Source of the DNA: Finegoldia magna ATCC 53516
GTDB taxonomy: Bacteria; Bacillota; Clostridia; Tissierellales; Peptoniphilaceae
Assembly (NCBI RefSeq): GCF_000159695.1
Contig: NZ_CM000955.1
Location: forward strand, 389,001-453,000
Direction: 5' to 3'
Length of the DNA: 64,000 bases
This document shows, in pieces, positions 25,272 to 33,935 of this stretch. The translations under genes and the position numbers were made by a program. The notes beneath the pieces were generated by a model, which did no database searches, was not told where the DNA came from, and saw only the letters and a list, made by a program, of their open reading frames with translations. The stretch's first letter is position 1. The number at the start of each line of letters is the position of its first letter.

Positions 25272-26617
25272 ATCAACTCACATCTTTCTTCTATTAAATC
25301 TTTTAATTCAATAGCTTTTTTCTCTAAATATTCTTGGTTTTCTCCCTCAATCATAACCCTAATCAAAGGCTCAGTTCCCGAAGGCCTAATCAAAACTCTG
25401 CCTTCATCTTTGAATTCATGTTCGAGTTCCGCTATTTTTTGATTAATAACTTCATCATCTTTGTACACTTTTTTGTATTCGTTATTGACTTTTGCATTCA
25501 CCAAAACTTGTGGGAAACTAGTCATTAATTTGTTCATTTCTGAAAGTTTTTGTTTTGATTTAATAGCTATTTCCGCTAATTTAATCGCCGATAATATTCC
25601 ATCACCAGTAGTATTATCTTCTATGAAAATAATATGTCCTGATTGTTCTCCTCCAATAATGTAGCCATTTTTTCTCATTTCTTCAAGAACGTATCTGTCC
25701 CCAACTTGTGTTTTGATAACATCTACGCCAATTTCTTTCAAGCTTTTGATAAGACCGATATTAGTCATAACAGTTCCCACTACAGCATTGTTTTTTAGTT
25801 TGTTGTTTTCTTTTAAGAAATGTCCAACTGCACAAATAGCGTGGTCTCCGTCCATTATTTCACCAGTTTCATCACAAGCAATCAATCTATCGCCGTCGCC
25901 ATCAAATGAAAATCCCATGTCAGATTCAGAAATTTTTACCAAATTACTTATAACTTCAGGATTTGTTGAGCCGCATTTGAAGTTGATGTTTTTCCCATCG
26001 TATTCAGTATTTGTAACAGTTACATCGGCGTTTAATCTATTGAAAATAATTGGTGCGATTTCAGAAGTCGCTCCAAAACCACAGTCCAAGCTCACCTTCA
26101 CACCAGTCAAATCCAAATCAACCCTGCTCAAAAGATAATTGATATATGTATCCTTTGCACATTCTTCTTCATAAACTCTGCCTACTTTTTCTCCTGTAAT
26201 TTTCACGTTGATTTCATCTTGATGATCAATCAAATATTCGATTTCTTCTTCAAGACTATCTTTTAATTTGAAACCTTCATTCGAAAAATATTTTATTCCA
26301 TTAAATTCGTAAGGATTATGGCTTGCAGAAATTACAATTCCGCAACAAGCATTGTAAAATCTAGTCAAATACGCCACAGCTGGTGTTGGAATCACACCTA
26401 ATCTGTACACATCAAAACCCATACTAGTAATTCCACTAATCAAAGCCGCTTCCAACATATCCCCAGAAATTCTAGTATCTTTTCCTATAACAATTAATTT
26501 ATTATCTACATCTTTTAATTTATAACAAGCTGCTCTCGCAAGTTTATAAGCTAATTCAACAGTTAAATCTTCTCCCGCAACGCCTCTTATGCCGTCAGTT
26601 CCGAAATATTTTCCCAT
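25268..26617 (-). CDS. glmM: phosphoglucosamine mutase
   Basis: 449 residues. MGKYFGTDGIRG at the N-terminus, the phosphoserine loop ISASHNP, the metal loop DGDGDR, and the C-terminal RPSGTEPLIRVM are all present. It converts GlcN-6-P to GlcN-1-P for peptidoglycan precursor synthesis, following GlmS. The start at 26617 is chosen because a G-rich ribosome site lies just upstream; an earlier ATG at 26632 overlaps that site. It follows the cdaA-cdaR-membrane protein unit but is split from it by a strong terminator. Confidence 0.96.
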   Translation of the reverse strand: MGKYFGTDGIRGVAGEDLTVELAYKLARAACYKLKDVDNKLIVIGKDTRISGDMLEAALISGITSMGFDVYRLGVIPTPAVAYLTRFYNACCGIVISASHNPYEFNGIKYFSNEGFKLKDSLEEEIEYLIDHQDEINVKITGEKVGRVYEEECAKDTYINYLLSRVDLDLTGVKVSLDCGFGATSEIAPIIFNRLNADVTVTNTEYDGKNINFKCGSTNPEVISNLVKISESDMGFSFDGDGDRLIACDETGEIMDGDHAICAVGHFLKENNKLKNNAVVGTVMTNIGLIKSLKEIGVDVIKTQVGDRYVLEEMRKNGYIIGGEQSGHIIFIEDNTTGDGILSAIKLAEIAIKSKQKLSEMNKLMTSFPQVLVNAKVNNEYKKVYKDDEVINQKIAELEHEFKDEGRVLIRPSGTEPLIRVMIEGENQEYLEKKAIELKDLIEERCELI

Positions 26618-26693
26618 CAATATCCCCCTCATATTTTTATAATCTAATTATAACACATAATGTAAAAATCAATTAAAATGTACATTTTTTGCA

Positions 26694-26720
26694 AACAAAA
26701 AGCGAGTATACACTCGCTTT
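26694..26720 (-). terminator. terminator between the cdaA unit and glmM
   Basis: AAAAGCGAGT and ACTCGCTTTT form a 10 bp stem with loop GTAT and end in TTTTTGTTT on the minus strand, overlapping the stop of the 83-residue membrane protein. Confidence 0.88.
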
Positions 26721-26971
26721 TATATAAACATAAAACTTGTAATCGGTAACAAGAACAATGTATTTATTATTAAAGTTTTAAAATTTTCAGTTTTATATGA
26801 AAAGTACACACCAATAAATGATGTGATTGGCAATGAGTAAAATACAACTTGGCTCAGTAATTTTGGTAAATCCGGCGATGTTTCAGCTACTCTTTGCATA
26901 TAGAATGAAATAACTGTTAGAATTACACCTAGTATAATTGTTATTATTGGGATTTTGTTTTTAGTTTTCAT
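26720..26971 (-). CDS. small membrane protein, unknown
   Basis: 83 residues beginning MKTKNKIPIITIILG, with three hydrophobic segments (about 7-25, 37-55, 66-82) and no charged pockets or known motif. The ATG at 26971 lies two bases before the cdaR stop codon is completed, giving overlap and translational coupling; the open frame extends upstream but inside cdaR. It is the last gene of the cdaA-cdaR unit and sits where glmM normally follows. I do not recognise the family. Confidence 0.7.
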   Translation of the reverse strand: MKTKNKIPIITIILGVILTVISFYMQRVAETSPDLPKLLSQVVFYSLPITSFIGVYFSYKTENFKTLIINTLFLLPITSFMFI

Positions 26972-26972
26972 A

Positions 26973-27950
26973 TTATTTTTCCAGAACAACTGTTGCTGTG
27001 ATTCTTCCATTGGAGCCTTCTGCAAGGACTATTGATTGCGGTAAATCCAATGCTACATCTACAGTGTTTTCTCCCTCTTTAAAATCTTTTAAATCTATTG
27101 CTTTGGTTGTTATATTTGAATGTGATTTTATAATATCATCTTGTCCTTTTATCTTGATTGTTGGTCTACTAAATGTAACTTTCTTAACTTTCAATCCATC
27201 TGGAATATTAGTCACAACCGGTTTGATTTCGACATCTTTTTTCAGCAATACATCGATTATTACTTTGCAACTTTCAGATGATTTGGTCAAGTATGATCTT
27301 GCCGTGTCGTCTTTTAAGCTTAGATTAATCGGTAAATCTAAGTTGATATCTTTGTCAATATTTGACTGATCGATTTTGACTGATGCGTAATCAATTGAAT
27401 TAAGATATGTTTTCGCTCCAGATACTTTTATATCTTTTGGATCTAGTTTTATGGAGTCAATTTCCACATTTTCTGGTAAATCCCCAACCTTCATTAATCT
27501 TATAGGGAATTTAACCGTATCGACTGTTTCTGTTTTCACTAAAATAGTTTCGTCAGATTGATCAGTTACGTTGACTCCTTGAGGAAGATTTACTTGCACA
27601 GGTAATGTTTCAGAATCCACTTTTATGGATTTTACATCGACAAAAGCTTTTATTTCTGAATTTTTCATTTTGGTTATTGTGTTTCTTCTTCCTTCCACAC
27701 GCATAGACATTGTCGGAGTTTTCGGTGATATTATCACTCTTCCATTTTCCCTTAACTTATCTATGTCACGATATTCAACATTTACTACTGGAATATCTTT
27801 TGTTACTACAGGGTTTTTATTTTCCATTACAAAAGACCACAAAAATATCGCCAAAAAAAGACAGACTATTTTTATTATAAGATTGTTTGAATAAAATCCT
27901 TTGAAGTCAATATTTTTTAAGTATGAATTATTCTTTATTTTATCTTTCAT
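26973..27950 (-). CDS. cdaR: YbbR-domain protein CdaR, regulator of c-di-AMP synthesis
   Basis: 325 residues: a short cytosolic N-terminus, one membrane helix (about 27-44, LIIKIVCLFLAIFLWSF), then an extracellular array of YbbR repeats of 80-90 residues, each with a D.P...V pattern (KDIPVVNVEY; FPIRLMKVGDLPENV; VEIKPVVTNIPDGL). CdaR binds and modulates the cyclase CdaA. Overlaps the end of cdaA by 11 bases. Confidence 0.92.
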   Translation of the reverse strand: MKDKIKNNSYLKNIDFKGFYSNNLIIKIVCLFLAIFLWSFVMENKNPVVTKDIPVVNVEYRDIDKLRENGRVIISPKTPTMSMRVEGRRNTITKMKNSEIKAFVDVKSIKVDSETLPVQVNLPQGVNVTDQSDETILVKTETVDTVKFPIRLMKVGDLPENVEIDSIKLDPKDIKVSGAKTYLNSIDYASVKIDQSNIDKDINLDLPINLSLKDDTARSYLTKSSESCKVIIDVLLKKDVEIKPVVTNIPDGLKVKKVTFSRPTIKIKGQDDIIKSHSNITTKAIDLKDFKEGENTVDVALDLPQSIVLAEGSNGRITATVVLEK

Positions 27951-28782
27951 CTTCTATTTCCTTTCTGTTGAAAATATAAGAATCTTGATCATTGTATAAT
28001 TTTGTCAGAATCTTTGTTAGAGTTGGTTCATCAACGTATCTGTTGATTTTGCCGTGTTCAGCTATTGAAATACCACCTGTTTCTTCTGAAACTATAAGTG
28101 CCAGACAATCACTTTTTTCACTCATTCCTATAGCTGCTCTGTGTCTTGTCCCCAATTCCTTGGATATGGATTGTTCTGTGGACAATGGCAAAAAACATGC
28201 CGCCGCTTTGATAGTATCATTTTTGATTACAACTGCGCCATCATGAAGTGGAGTATTAGGTATGAATATATTTATCAAAAGTTCGCTAGAAATCGCAGAA
28301 TTTAAAACCGTGCCTGTTTCTACAACATCTCCAAGACCTGTACTTCTTTCGAAGATAATCAACGCACCGATTCTTTGTCTTGAAAGTGAAAATACAGCGT
28401 GTACAATTTCTTCCACGCACTTATCCACTTTTTCTCCTCTGATATCCGCAAATGATTTGGTCAAAATATTACTTCTACCTATTGTTTCCAAAATTTTTCT
28501 AAGTTCAGGCTGGAATACCACTATTATCATGATAGCCAAAGCCGTCATCATGTTCTCCAAAACCCAGTTTACAGTGTATAATTTCAACGAATCACTGATT
28601 TTTACAAAAATAAATATGATTACTAAGCCTTTTACAAGTTGTTCGGCTCTTGTTTCTTTTATCATCATATATAATTTGTAAATACAGACCGCAACTATAG
28701 CGATATCTATGATATCCAAAAATCTTAGTGTATTGATCATATTAAAAAATTTATCCAAAAAAACCAAATTAATCATTCCCAT
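27940..28782 (-). CDS. cdaA: membrane diadenylate cyclase CdaA
   Basis: 280 residues with three N-terminal membrane helices and a cytosolic DAC domain. The catalytic motifs PLHDGAVVI and GTRHRAAIG are intact, followed by VSEETGGISIAEHGKI. It joins two ATP molecules into c-di-AMP, which governs potassium and wall homeostasis. The start at 28782 (MGMINLV) is preceded by AAGAAG; a TATAAT lies at 28796-28801. First gene of cdaA-cdaR-membrane protein. Confidence 0.95.
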   Translation of the reverse strand: MGMINLVFLDKFFNMINTLRFLDIIDIAIVAVCIYKLYMMIKETRAEQLVKGLVIIFIFVKISDSLKLYTVNWVLENMMTALAIMIIVVFQPELRKILETIGRSNILTKSFADIRGEKVDKCVEEIVHAVFSLSRQRIGALIIFERSTGLGDVVETGTVLNSAISSELLINIFIPNTPLHDGAVVIKNDTIKAAACFLPLSTEQSISKELGTRHRAAIGMSEKSDCLALIVSEETGGISIAEHGKINRYVDEPTLTKILTKLYNDQDSYIFNRKEIEDER

Positions 28783-28795
28783 CTATGCTTCTTTA

Positions 28796-28823
28796 ATTAT
28801 ATGATACCATAAATTATCACCAA
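28796..28823 (-). promoter_or_regulatory. candidate promoter of cdaA
   Basis: TTGGTG (28818-28823), 16-base spacer, TATAAT (28796-28801) on the minus strand. The -35 is imperfect. Confidence 0.45.
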
Positions 28824-28885
28824 TTTTTCGCAAAATTAAACGATTATATAACCATTTATCCGTAAAAACATTTTCATACTATGTT

Positions 28886-29149
28886 TTAATAATCCAGCCC
28901 TTTTTCAATTAATTCGCTTAATTTTTCAAGTGCTAATTGTTCATCTTCACCATCGCACCTTAAAATAAGCTCACATCCTTTGTGCGCTGATAATGACAAA
29001 ATGCTTATAATACTTTTGCCACTGTATGTTTTATCATCTTTTATGAATTCAATATTAGAATTGTATTTTACTGCTTCATTCAAAAATTTAGATGCAGCTC
29101 TTGCGTGAAGTCCTATCTCATTTGTTATACAAACCTTTTTCTCTACCAT
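28886..29149 (-). CDS. ptsH: HPr family phosphocarrier protein
   Basis: 87 residues. The phosphorylated histidine is His15 in EIGLHARAA and the HPr kinase site is Ser46 in YSGKSIISILSLSAHKG, so the protein can act both as PTS carrier and as a regulatory HPr. No enzyme I gene is nearby. Alternative: a Crh-like regulator, but Crh lacks His15. Confidence 0.92.
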   Translation of the reverse strand: MVEKKVCITNEIGLHARAASKFLNEAVKYNSNIEFIKDDKTYSGKSIISILSLSAHKGCELILRCDGEDEQLALEKLSELIEKGLDY

Positions 29150-29166
29150 AATTTCCTCCAGATTTT

Positions 29167-29198
29167 AAAAATATAAGCCGGTATTACCCGGCTTATAT
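29167..29198 (-). terminator. terminator after rubrerythrin
   Basis: GATATAAGCCGG and CCGGCTTATAT form an 11 bp stem with loop GTAATA, followed by TTTTAAAA on the minus strand. Confidence 0.85.
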
Positions 29199-29205
29199 CA
29201 AAAAA

Positions 29206-29748
29206 TTAATATTCTATGAATTTTTCGGATTTACATCCGCAAATTGGACATGCATCGATTTTTTCAAATCCTATGTATCCACAAATTGGGCATAGTAATA
29301 TTTCTTCTACTTCTAAGTCTTTTCCACCGTCAACGAATTCTTTTGCTTTTCCGAATCTTTCAGCGTGAACTTTTTCAGCTTCTACAGCAAATCTCATAGC
29401 TCTTACTGCTTCTTTTTCTTCTTGCATTTCAGCTACTTCTATGTAAGCTGGGTACATTTCTGTTGCTTCGAAGATTTCTCCGTTTCTAGCTCCTTCTAAG
29501 TTTTCAGAAGTGCTTCCAATTCCGAAACCAGCCATGCTAGTTACTGCGAAATCACCATGAACATCTTTTAATGCATCAAAGTGTAATGCAGCGTGGATTT
29601 TTTCAGCGTCAGATGTAGCGTTGAACAATCTAGCAACATTTTTAAAACCGTCTTTTTCAGCTTTATTCCCCCAAATGTTGTATCTGTTTCTTGCTTGAGA
29701 TTCTCCTCCGAATGCTGATTGTAAATTTGCTTGTGTCATCATTTTCAT
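29206..29748 (-). CDS. rbr: rubrerythrin
   Basis: 180 residues. An N-terminal four-helix diiron domain (QSAFGGESQARNRY, DAEKIHAALHFD, EMQEEKEAVRAM, AEKVHAERF, with Glu and His ligands) is followed by a rubredoxin-like domain CPICGY ... CPICGC near the C-terminus. It reduces hydrogen peroxide to water with electrons from rubredoxin, a main peroxide defence in anaerobes. A run of five G lies nine bases before the ATG. A PerR-like palindrome is upstream of its promoter. Confidence 0.95.
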   Translation of the reverse strand: MKMMTQANLQSAFGGESQARNRYNIWGNKAEKDGFKNVARLFNATSDAEKIHAALHFDALKDVHGDFAVTSMAGFGIGSTSENLEGARNGEIFEATEMYPAYIEVAEMQEEKEAVRAMRFAVEAEKVHAERFGKAKEFVDGGKDLEVEEILLCPICGYIGFEKIDACPICGCKSEKFIEY

Positions 29749-29778
29749 ATCAAAATACCCCCTATTTTATTTTATACA

Positions 29779-29790
29779 TATATTATACCA
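29779..29790 (-). promoter_or_regulatory. extended -10 promoter of rubrerythrin
   Basis: TGGTATAAT on the minus strand (TATAAT at 29782-29787, TG one base before). The -35 region (TTCATT) is poor, as expected for an extended -10 promoter. Confidence 0.6.
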
Positions 29791-29816
29791 CATCGTTAAA
29801 AAACAATGAATACAAT

Positions 29817-29831
29817 TTGTAATAATTACAT
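29817..29831. promoter_or_regulatory. PerR-like palindrome upstream of rubrerythrin
   Basis: TTGTAATAATTACAT contains a perfect 13-base palindrome and matches 12 of 15 positions of the PerR box TTATAATNATTATAA. It lies just upstream of the expected -35 and directly beyond the mreB stop. Confidence 0.5.
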
Positions 29832-29832
29832 T

Positions 29833-30876
29833 TTATCTCATTCTACTAACTATTACTTTTCTTCTCAAATCTTGATGAGAGTCACTGTCTTCTTTTAATT
29901 TATCCATCCACATTAGTGATTTGCCTGTTCCCCTAACAACTGCTGTGATTGGACCATCTACTATTCTAGCGTTCACGCCAATTCTTTCAGAAATCAACTT
30001 ATCCAATCCTTTTAATAGACATCCGCCGCCGCTCATGATGATTCCTCTTTCGTAAACATCTGCCGCTAATTCAGCTGGTGTTTGTTCCAAAACTTCTTGA
30101 ACAGTGTCTACGATTTTGTCGATTGGTTTTTTCAAAGCAACAGAAATATCTTTTGATGAAACGTAGATGTGCATTGGTAATCCATTTACCAGGTTTCTAC
30201 CTTTGATTTCGTACAATTCACCATCATCTCTAGGATATGCGCTGCCTACATTTATTTTAACTTTTTCTGCAGTAGATTCTCCAATAATCATGTTGTATTT
30301 TGTTTGGACAAAATCTTGTATTCTTCTGTCAAATTCATCTCCTGCAACAGGAATTGATTTGTTGATTACAATTCCTCCCATGGAAATCACCGCGACATCC
30401 GTAGTTCCTCCACCGATATCTACGACAATGTTTCCCCTTGCATCTGTCACATCAATTCCCGAACCTATTGCTGCAGCCAATGGTTCTTCAATTAAATACG
30501 TGTTGTAAGCTCCAGCATATTTTGAAGCTTGAATGACAGCTCTTCTTTGAACTTGTGTGATTTGACTTGGAACGCAAATTAAAACTTCTGGTCTGATTAA
30601 TGATTTGCCCAAAGTTTTTTTGAGTAAATAAGAAATGATTTTTTCTGTTGAATTAAAATCTGCAACCACACCATCTTTTAATGGCTTTTTGGCGACAATA
30701 TTTCCTGGAGTTCTCCCCAAAATTTTCTTAGCGTCTTTTCCAACAGAAATTATTTTTGAATTAAAACTATTCATCGCCACAACAGAGGGTTCATTCAATA
30801 CGACTCCTTTGTTTGGCAAATACACAAGAACAGACGCTGTTCCCAAATCTATTGCTATTTTTCTTCGAAAATTCAT
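29833..30876 (-). CDS. mreB: MreB-family actin-like protein
   Basis: 347 residues with the actin-fold nucleotide motifs: phosphate 1 IAIDLGTASVLVY, connect 1 and phosphate 2 NIVVDIGGGTTDVAVIS, adenosine motif IMSGGGCLLKGLDKLI. Such filaments guide lateral wall synthesis. No mreC or mreD is next to it; it lies between ispF and rubrerythrin. The protein is near normal length with an arginine-rich tail. If the host is a coccus, its job would be something other than rod elongation. Confidence 0.93.
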   Translation of the reverse strand: MNFRRKIAIDLGTASVLVYLPNKGVVLNEPSVVAMNSFNSKIISVGKDAKKILGRTPGNIVAKKPLKDGVVADFNSTEKIISYLLKKTLGKSLIRPEVLICVPSQITQVQRRAVIQASKYAGAYNTYLIEEPLAAAIGSGIDVTDARGNIVVDIGGGTTDVAVISMGGIVINKSIPVAGDEFDRRIQDFVQTKYNMIIGESTAEKVKINVGSAYPRDDGELYEIKGRNLVNGLPMHIYVSSKDISVALKKPIDKIVDTVQEVLEQTPAELAADVYERGIIMSGGGCLLKGLDKLISERIGVNARIVDGPITAVVRGTGKSLMWMDKLKEDSDSHQDLRRKVIVSRMR

Positions 30877-30884
30877 ATTATCAC

Positions 30885-31364
30885 CTATAAATCTTTTTTA
30901 TTCAATATGCAGACACTGTTAGCTGTGATTCCTTCGCATCTGCCTTCGAAGCCAAGTTGTTCTGTTGTAGTTGCCTTGACTGAAATATTAAATGTATTAG
31001 TGTGCAAATCTTGTGCGATATTTTCACGCATTGTGTCGATGTAATCTCTAAGTTTTGGTTTTTGGCAAGAAATCGTAGAGTCAATATTTCCAACTTCATA
31101 TCCCATATCATCCATAATTTCAAAAACTTTTCTAAGCAAAACTCTGGAATCAATGTCCTTGTATTTCATATCAGTGTCTGGAAATAACTTGCCAATATCT
31201 CCCAAGCAAAGTGCTCCACATATAGCATCCATTATAGCGTGAATCAAAACATCTGCATCACTGTGACCTAAAAGTCCCTTATCGTGTGGAATTTCAACCC
31301 CGCCTAATATCAATTTTCTATCTTCAACAAGTTTGTGTACATCTAACCCAAAACCTATTCTCAT
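30885..31364 (-). CDS. ispF: 2-C-methyl-D-erythritol 2,4-cyclodiphosphate synthase
   Basis: 159 residues with the zinc-site DVH (GFGLDVHKL), [19 protein letters not shown], and the C-terminal [15 protein letters not shown]. It makes MEcPP in the MEP isoprenoid route. Overlaps ispD by four bases (ATGA), so IspD and IspF are coupled. Confidence 0.95.
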   Translation of the reverse strand: MRIGFGLDVHKLVEDRKLILGGVEIPHDKGLLGHSDADVLIHAIMDAICGALCLGDIGKLFPDTDMKYKDIDSRVLLRKVFEIMDDMGYEVGNIDSTISCQKPKLRDYIDTMRENIAQDLHTNTFNISVKATTTEQLGFEGRCEGITANSVCILNKKDL

Positions 31365-32056
31365 TCGTTTTCTCTCTTTCTAGCAATTAACTCTCCAAAT
31401 AGCAAATCCTCTTGTGTAGTTATTTTGATATTGGAATAATCGCCCTTAATTATTTTTACTTTTTTACCGACGATTTCAAGTAAAGATGAATCGTCTGTCA
31501 CATTTATTTTTTCGTCAAATACTAGCTTGTATGCATCTTTGATAGACTTATATTTGAAAACTTGTGGCGTTTGCGCCATATACAAATGCGATCTGTTAGG
31601 AGTATTCACAACTCTCATATCATCATCAACGTATTTTATTGTATCCTTAGCTCCCACGCTCACCACAAGCCCGTCATAATCGCCGATAGATTCAATGGCT
31701 TCAAGTATTTTCTCACGTCTAATAAATGGCCTTGCTGCATCATGGCTTATTATTAAATCACAATTTTGATTTACTTTATTCAAGCCATTGTATGTAGATT
31801 TTTCTCTTGTGTCGCCACCGATAGCGATTATGATATCTCTGTAGTTTTTATCTTTTATAAAATTTCGTACAAATTCTTCGTCTTCTTCTCTAATTACAAG
31901 AATGAATTCTTTGATTTCGTCGATTGACTGGAACACATCCAAAGTCATCTCCAAAATCATTTTGTCTTTGATTTTCAAAAATTGTTTTGGAATTTTTTTA
32001 TTCATTCTTTGAGAGGATCCAGCCGCAGTTATAATAGCTGAAATATATTTATCCAT
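31361..32056 (-). CDS. ispD: 2-C-methyl-D-erythritol 4-phosphate cytidylyltransferase
   Basis: 231 residues: the CTP-binding [10 protein letters not shown] near the N-terminus, HDAARPF in the middle, and TPQVFKY. It attaches CMP to MEP. The ATG at 32056 follows GAGGTG; an ATG four codons upstream overlaps that site. Followed by ispF then mreB in one direction. Confidence 0.94.
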   Translation of the reverse strand: MDKYISAIITAAGSSQRMNKKIPKQFLKIKDKMILEMTLDVFQSIDEIKEFILVIREEDEEFVRNFIKDKNYRDIIIAIGGDTREKSTYNGLNKVNQNCDLIISHDAARPFIRREKILEAIESIGDYDGLVVSVGAKDTIKYVDDDMRVVNTPNRSHLYMAQTPQVFKYKSIKDAYKLVFDEKINVTDDSSLLEIVGKKVKIIKGDYSNIKITTQEDLLFGELIARKRENE

Positions 32057-32116
32057 ATAACACCTCATTATTATTATATCAAAAAATCAATTTAATTAAA
32101 AAGATTTGCTCTTGCA

Positions 32117-32150
32117 ATAAAAAAGAGAACTACACAAATAGTTCTCTAAT
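32117..32150 (-). terminator. terminator after the yacL gene
   Basis: AGAGAACTA and TAGTTCTCT form a 9 bp stem followed by TTTTTATTG on the minus strand. Confidence 0.88.
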
Positions 32151-32178
32151 AAGTTAAAATAATAAATACAATATAAAG

Positions 32179-33285
32179 CTACTGATCTTTCCCATCAGAT
32201 TTCTTTGCAAAGATCATTTTCCCTGCAGAAGTTTGAAGAACACTTGTAACAGTACATTCAATAACTTGTCCCAAATATTTTTTGCCATCTTCCACTACAA
32301 TCATAGTACCATCATCTAAGTAGCCTATACCTTGATTGTTTTCGCGTCCTTCTTTTATGATTGACACATTAATCGGCTCACCCGCTACAAAAACAGGTCT
32401 CATAGCATTTGCCAAATCATTTATGTTGAACACGAAAACTTCTTGCAAGTCTGCAACCTTATTCAAATTATAATCGTTCGTAAGTAAATTTGCGTTCAAT
32501 TCTTCTGACATTTTAACAAGCATAGAATCGACTTTATCGATATTAGGATATCTCTTATCAACCACTTTAACCTTGTCCTTGTACTCAGTTTGCATAGTTT
32601 TTAAAATATCCAATCCACGTCTTCCTTTTTGTCTTCTCAAATAATTATCAGAATCCGCGATATGTTGAAGTTCTTCGATAACAAATATTGGAATTATTAA
32701 ATTTCCTTCCAAAAATCCCGTCTTCAATATATCGATAATTCTCCCATCGATAATAGTAGAAGTATCTACGATTTTAGGTCTAACTTTGCTATCTTTGTTT
32801 GAAAATTTTAGATTTGGTTTTTCTTTAGTTTTGATTCTATCGAAAAATGCGAGAAAATCATCGTGATAATTAAGAGCAAGTTTTGCTCCCAAAAATCCCA
32901 TTCCAATATAAAACACAATTTCAAAAATAACCGTCAATACAGTTCCTATCCCTGGAATATTTAATTTTAACAACGGTTGCGATATCAAGAAAGCTAATAT
33001 CAGCCCTACCACCAAACCAATTGTCCCTATAATAATATCGACCAGAGAGAACTTTTTAAGCGAATCTTCAATAGATTCTATCAATTTTAATTCTACCGAT
33101 ATGAATTTCGGAGCCAAAGCATAAAATATGAATCCAAATACGACTGCCGCTATTATCATAGCGACTATCTTAATAATAACACTAGTTGATTTTTCAATAA
33201 AATTACTGAAAATAACATTAGTAAATATAATTCCTAAAATAGCTCCGATGATAGATATCAGTATTGACATCCCTCGTCTGAACAA
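32179..33285 (-). CDS. yacL: PIN/TRAM domain membrane protein (YacL-type)
   Basis: 368 residues: four N-terminal membrane helices (about residues 5-140), then a PIN nuclease-like domain starting VDTSTIIDGRIIDI (acidic residues kept) with LTNDYNLNKVA, then a C-terminal TRAM RNA-binding domain (VVEDGKKYLGQVIECTVTSVLQTSAGKMIFA). This is the YacL family, a predicted membrane-bound RNase often beside CarD or ispD. I use a TTG start at 33285 because AAAGGAG lies seven bases upstream; an internal ATG at codon 6 has only a poor site. Confidence 0.88.
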   Translation of the reverse strand: MFRRGMSILISIIGAILGIIFTNVIFSNFIEKSTSVIIKIVAMIIAAVVFGFIFYALAPKFISVELKLIESIEDSLKKFSLVDIIIGTIGLVVGLILAFLISQPLLKLNIPGIGTVLTVIFEIVFYIGMGFLGAKLALNYHDDFLAFFDRIKTKEKPNLKFSNKDSKVRPKIVDTSTIIDGRIIDILKTGFLEGNLIIPIFVIEELQHIADSDNYLRRQKGRRGLDILKTMQTEYKDKVKVVDKRYPNIDKVDSMLVKMSEELNANLLTNDYNLNKVADLQEVFVFNINDLANAMRPVFVAGEPINVSIIKEGRENNQGIGYLDDGTMIVVEDGKKYLGQVIECTVTSVLQTSAGKMIFAKKSDGKDQ

Positions 33286-33309
33286 ATCATTTCTCCTTTC
33301 ACAAATATT

Positions 33310-33792
33310 TTAATCTAAATCGATTAATTCGTTCACCATGCTTTCAGCTTTTGATGGTTTGATATTCAAACCACTTGCTATTTCACTAATAAGCATTTTT
33401 CTGGAGGTATTAAGTACTTTCTTTTCAATCATGGATAGGCCTTTTGAACAATCTAATTCATACAAGCCCTTATACACAATGGCAGTTTCTTTTATATCTC
33501 CCGTTCTCAATTTTTCGAGATTTTCTTTGTACCTTTTATTCCAATTTGAAGGAAAATCAACTTCACTATTCTTTAAAATATCTCTTAAAGAATGAATGAT
33601 TTCTTCTTGTGCAACAAATCTTATTCCCATATCATTTATCTTATCTACGGGTATCGAGATTTTCATTTCTCCCATTGGCATTTGCAAAATATAATAATCT
33701 TTTTTAACTCCCAAGACCTCTTTATTTTGTACTTCGGTAATTATGCCTGCACCGTGCATAGGGTAAACAATCTTATCGCCTATTTTAAACAT
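33310..33792 (-). CDS. CarD/CdnL-family RNA polymerase-binding regulator
   Basis: 160 residues. The N-terminal RNAP-interaction domain (MFKIGDKIVYPMHGAGIITEV ... MKISIPVDKI) is Tudor-like, and the C-terminal helical domain contacts DNA upstream of the -10. CarD proteins stabilise open complexes, often at rRNA promoters. It is followed by yacL after 24 bases and is served by tandem promoters. Confidence 0.93.
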   Translation of the reverse strand: MFKIGDKIVYPMHGAGIITEVQNKEVLGVKKDYYILQMPMGEMKISIPVDKINDMGIRFVAQEEIIHSLRDILKNSEVDFPSNWNKRYKENLEKLRTGDIKETAIVYKGLYELDCSKGLSMIEKKVLNTSRKMLISEIASGLNIKPSKAESMVNELIDLD

Positions 33793-33810
33793 ACTATCAC
33801 CTCACTATAT

Positions 33811-33839
33811 ATTATAGCTTAATCACAAATTTAATTCAA
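33811..33839 (-). promoter_or_regulatory. carD promoter P2 (proximal)
   Basis: TTGAAT (33834-33839), 17 bases, TATAAT (33811-33816) on the minus strand, close to the ATG. Confidence 0.65.
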
Positions 33840-33853
33840 TAACAAAACTTTTT

Positions 33854-33881
33854 ATTATATCATATCTTATGTATTTGTCAA
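33854..33881 (-). promoter_or_regulatory. carD promoter P1 (distal)
   Basis: TTGACA (33876-33881), 16-base spacer, TATAAT (33854-33859) on the minus strand. Confidence 0.75.
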
Positions 33882-33883
33882 TT

Positions 33884-33910
33884 AAAAAAGACGATGAAAT
33901 TCATCGCCTC
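33884..33910 (-). terminator. terminator after the 3D-domain gene
   Basis: GGCGATGAA and TTTCATCGTC arms followed by TTTTTTAAT on the minus strand, just before the carD P1 promoter. Confidence 0.85.
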
Positions 33911-33935
33911 ATTTTATCGTAGTAATAATATTTAA

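Noticed and set aside
27998..28681. Open frames of 84 and 139 codons on the + strand inside cdaA.
   Set aside because: Antisense shadows of a conserved enzyme; no ribosome site.
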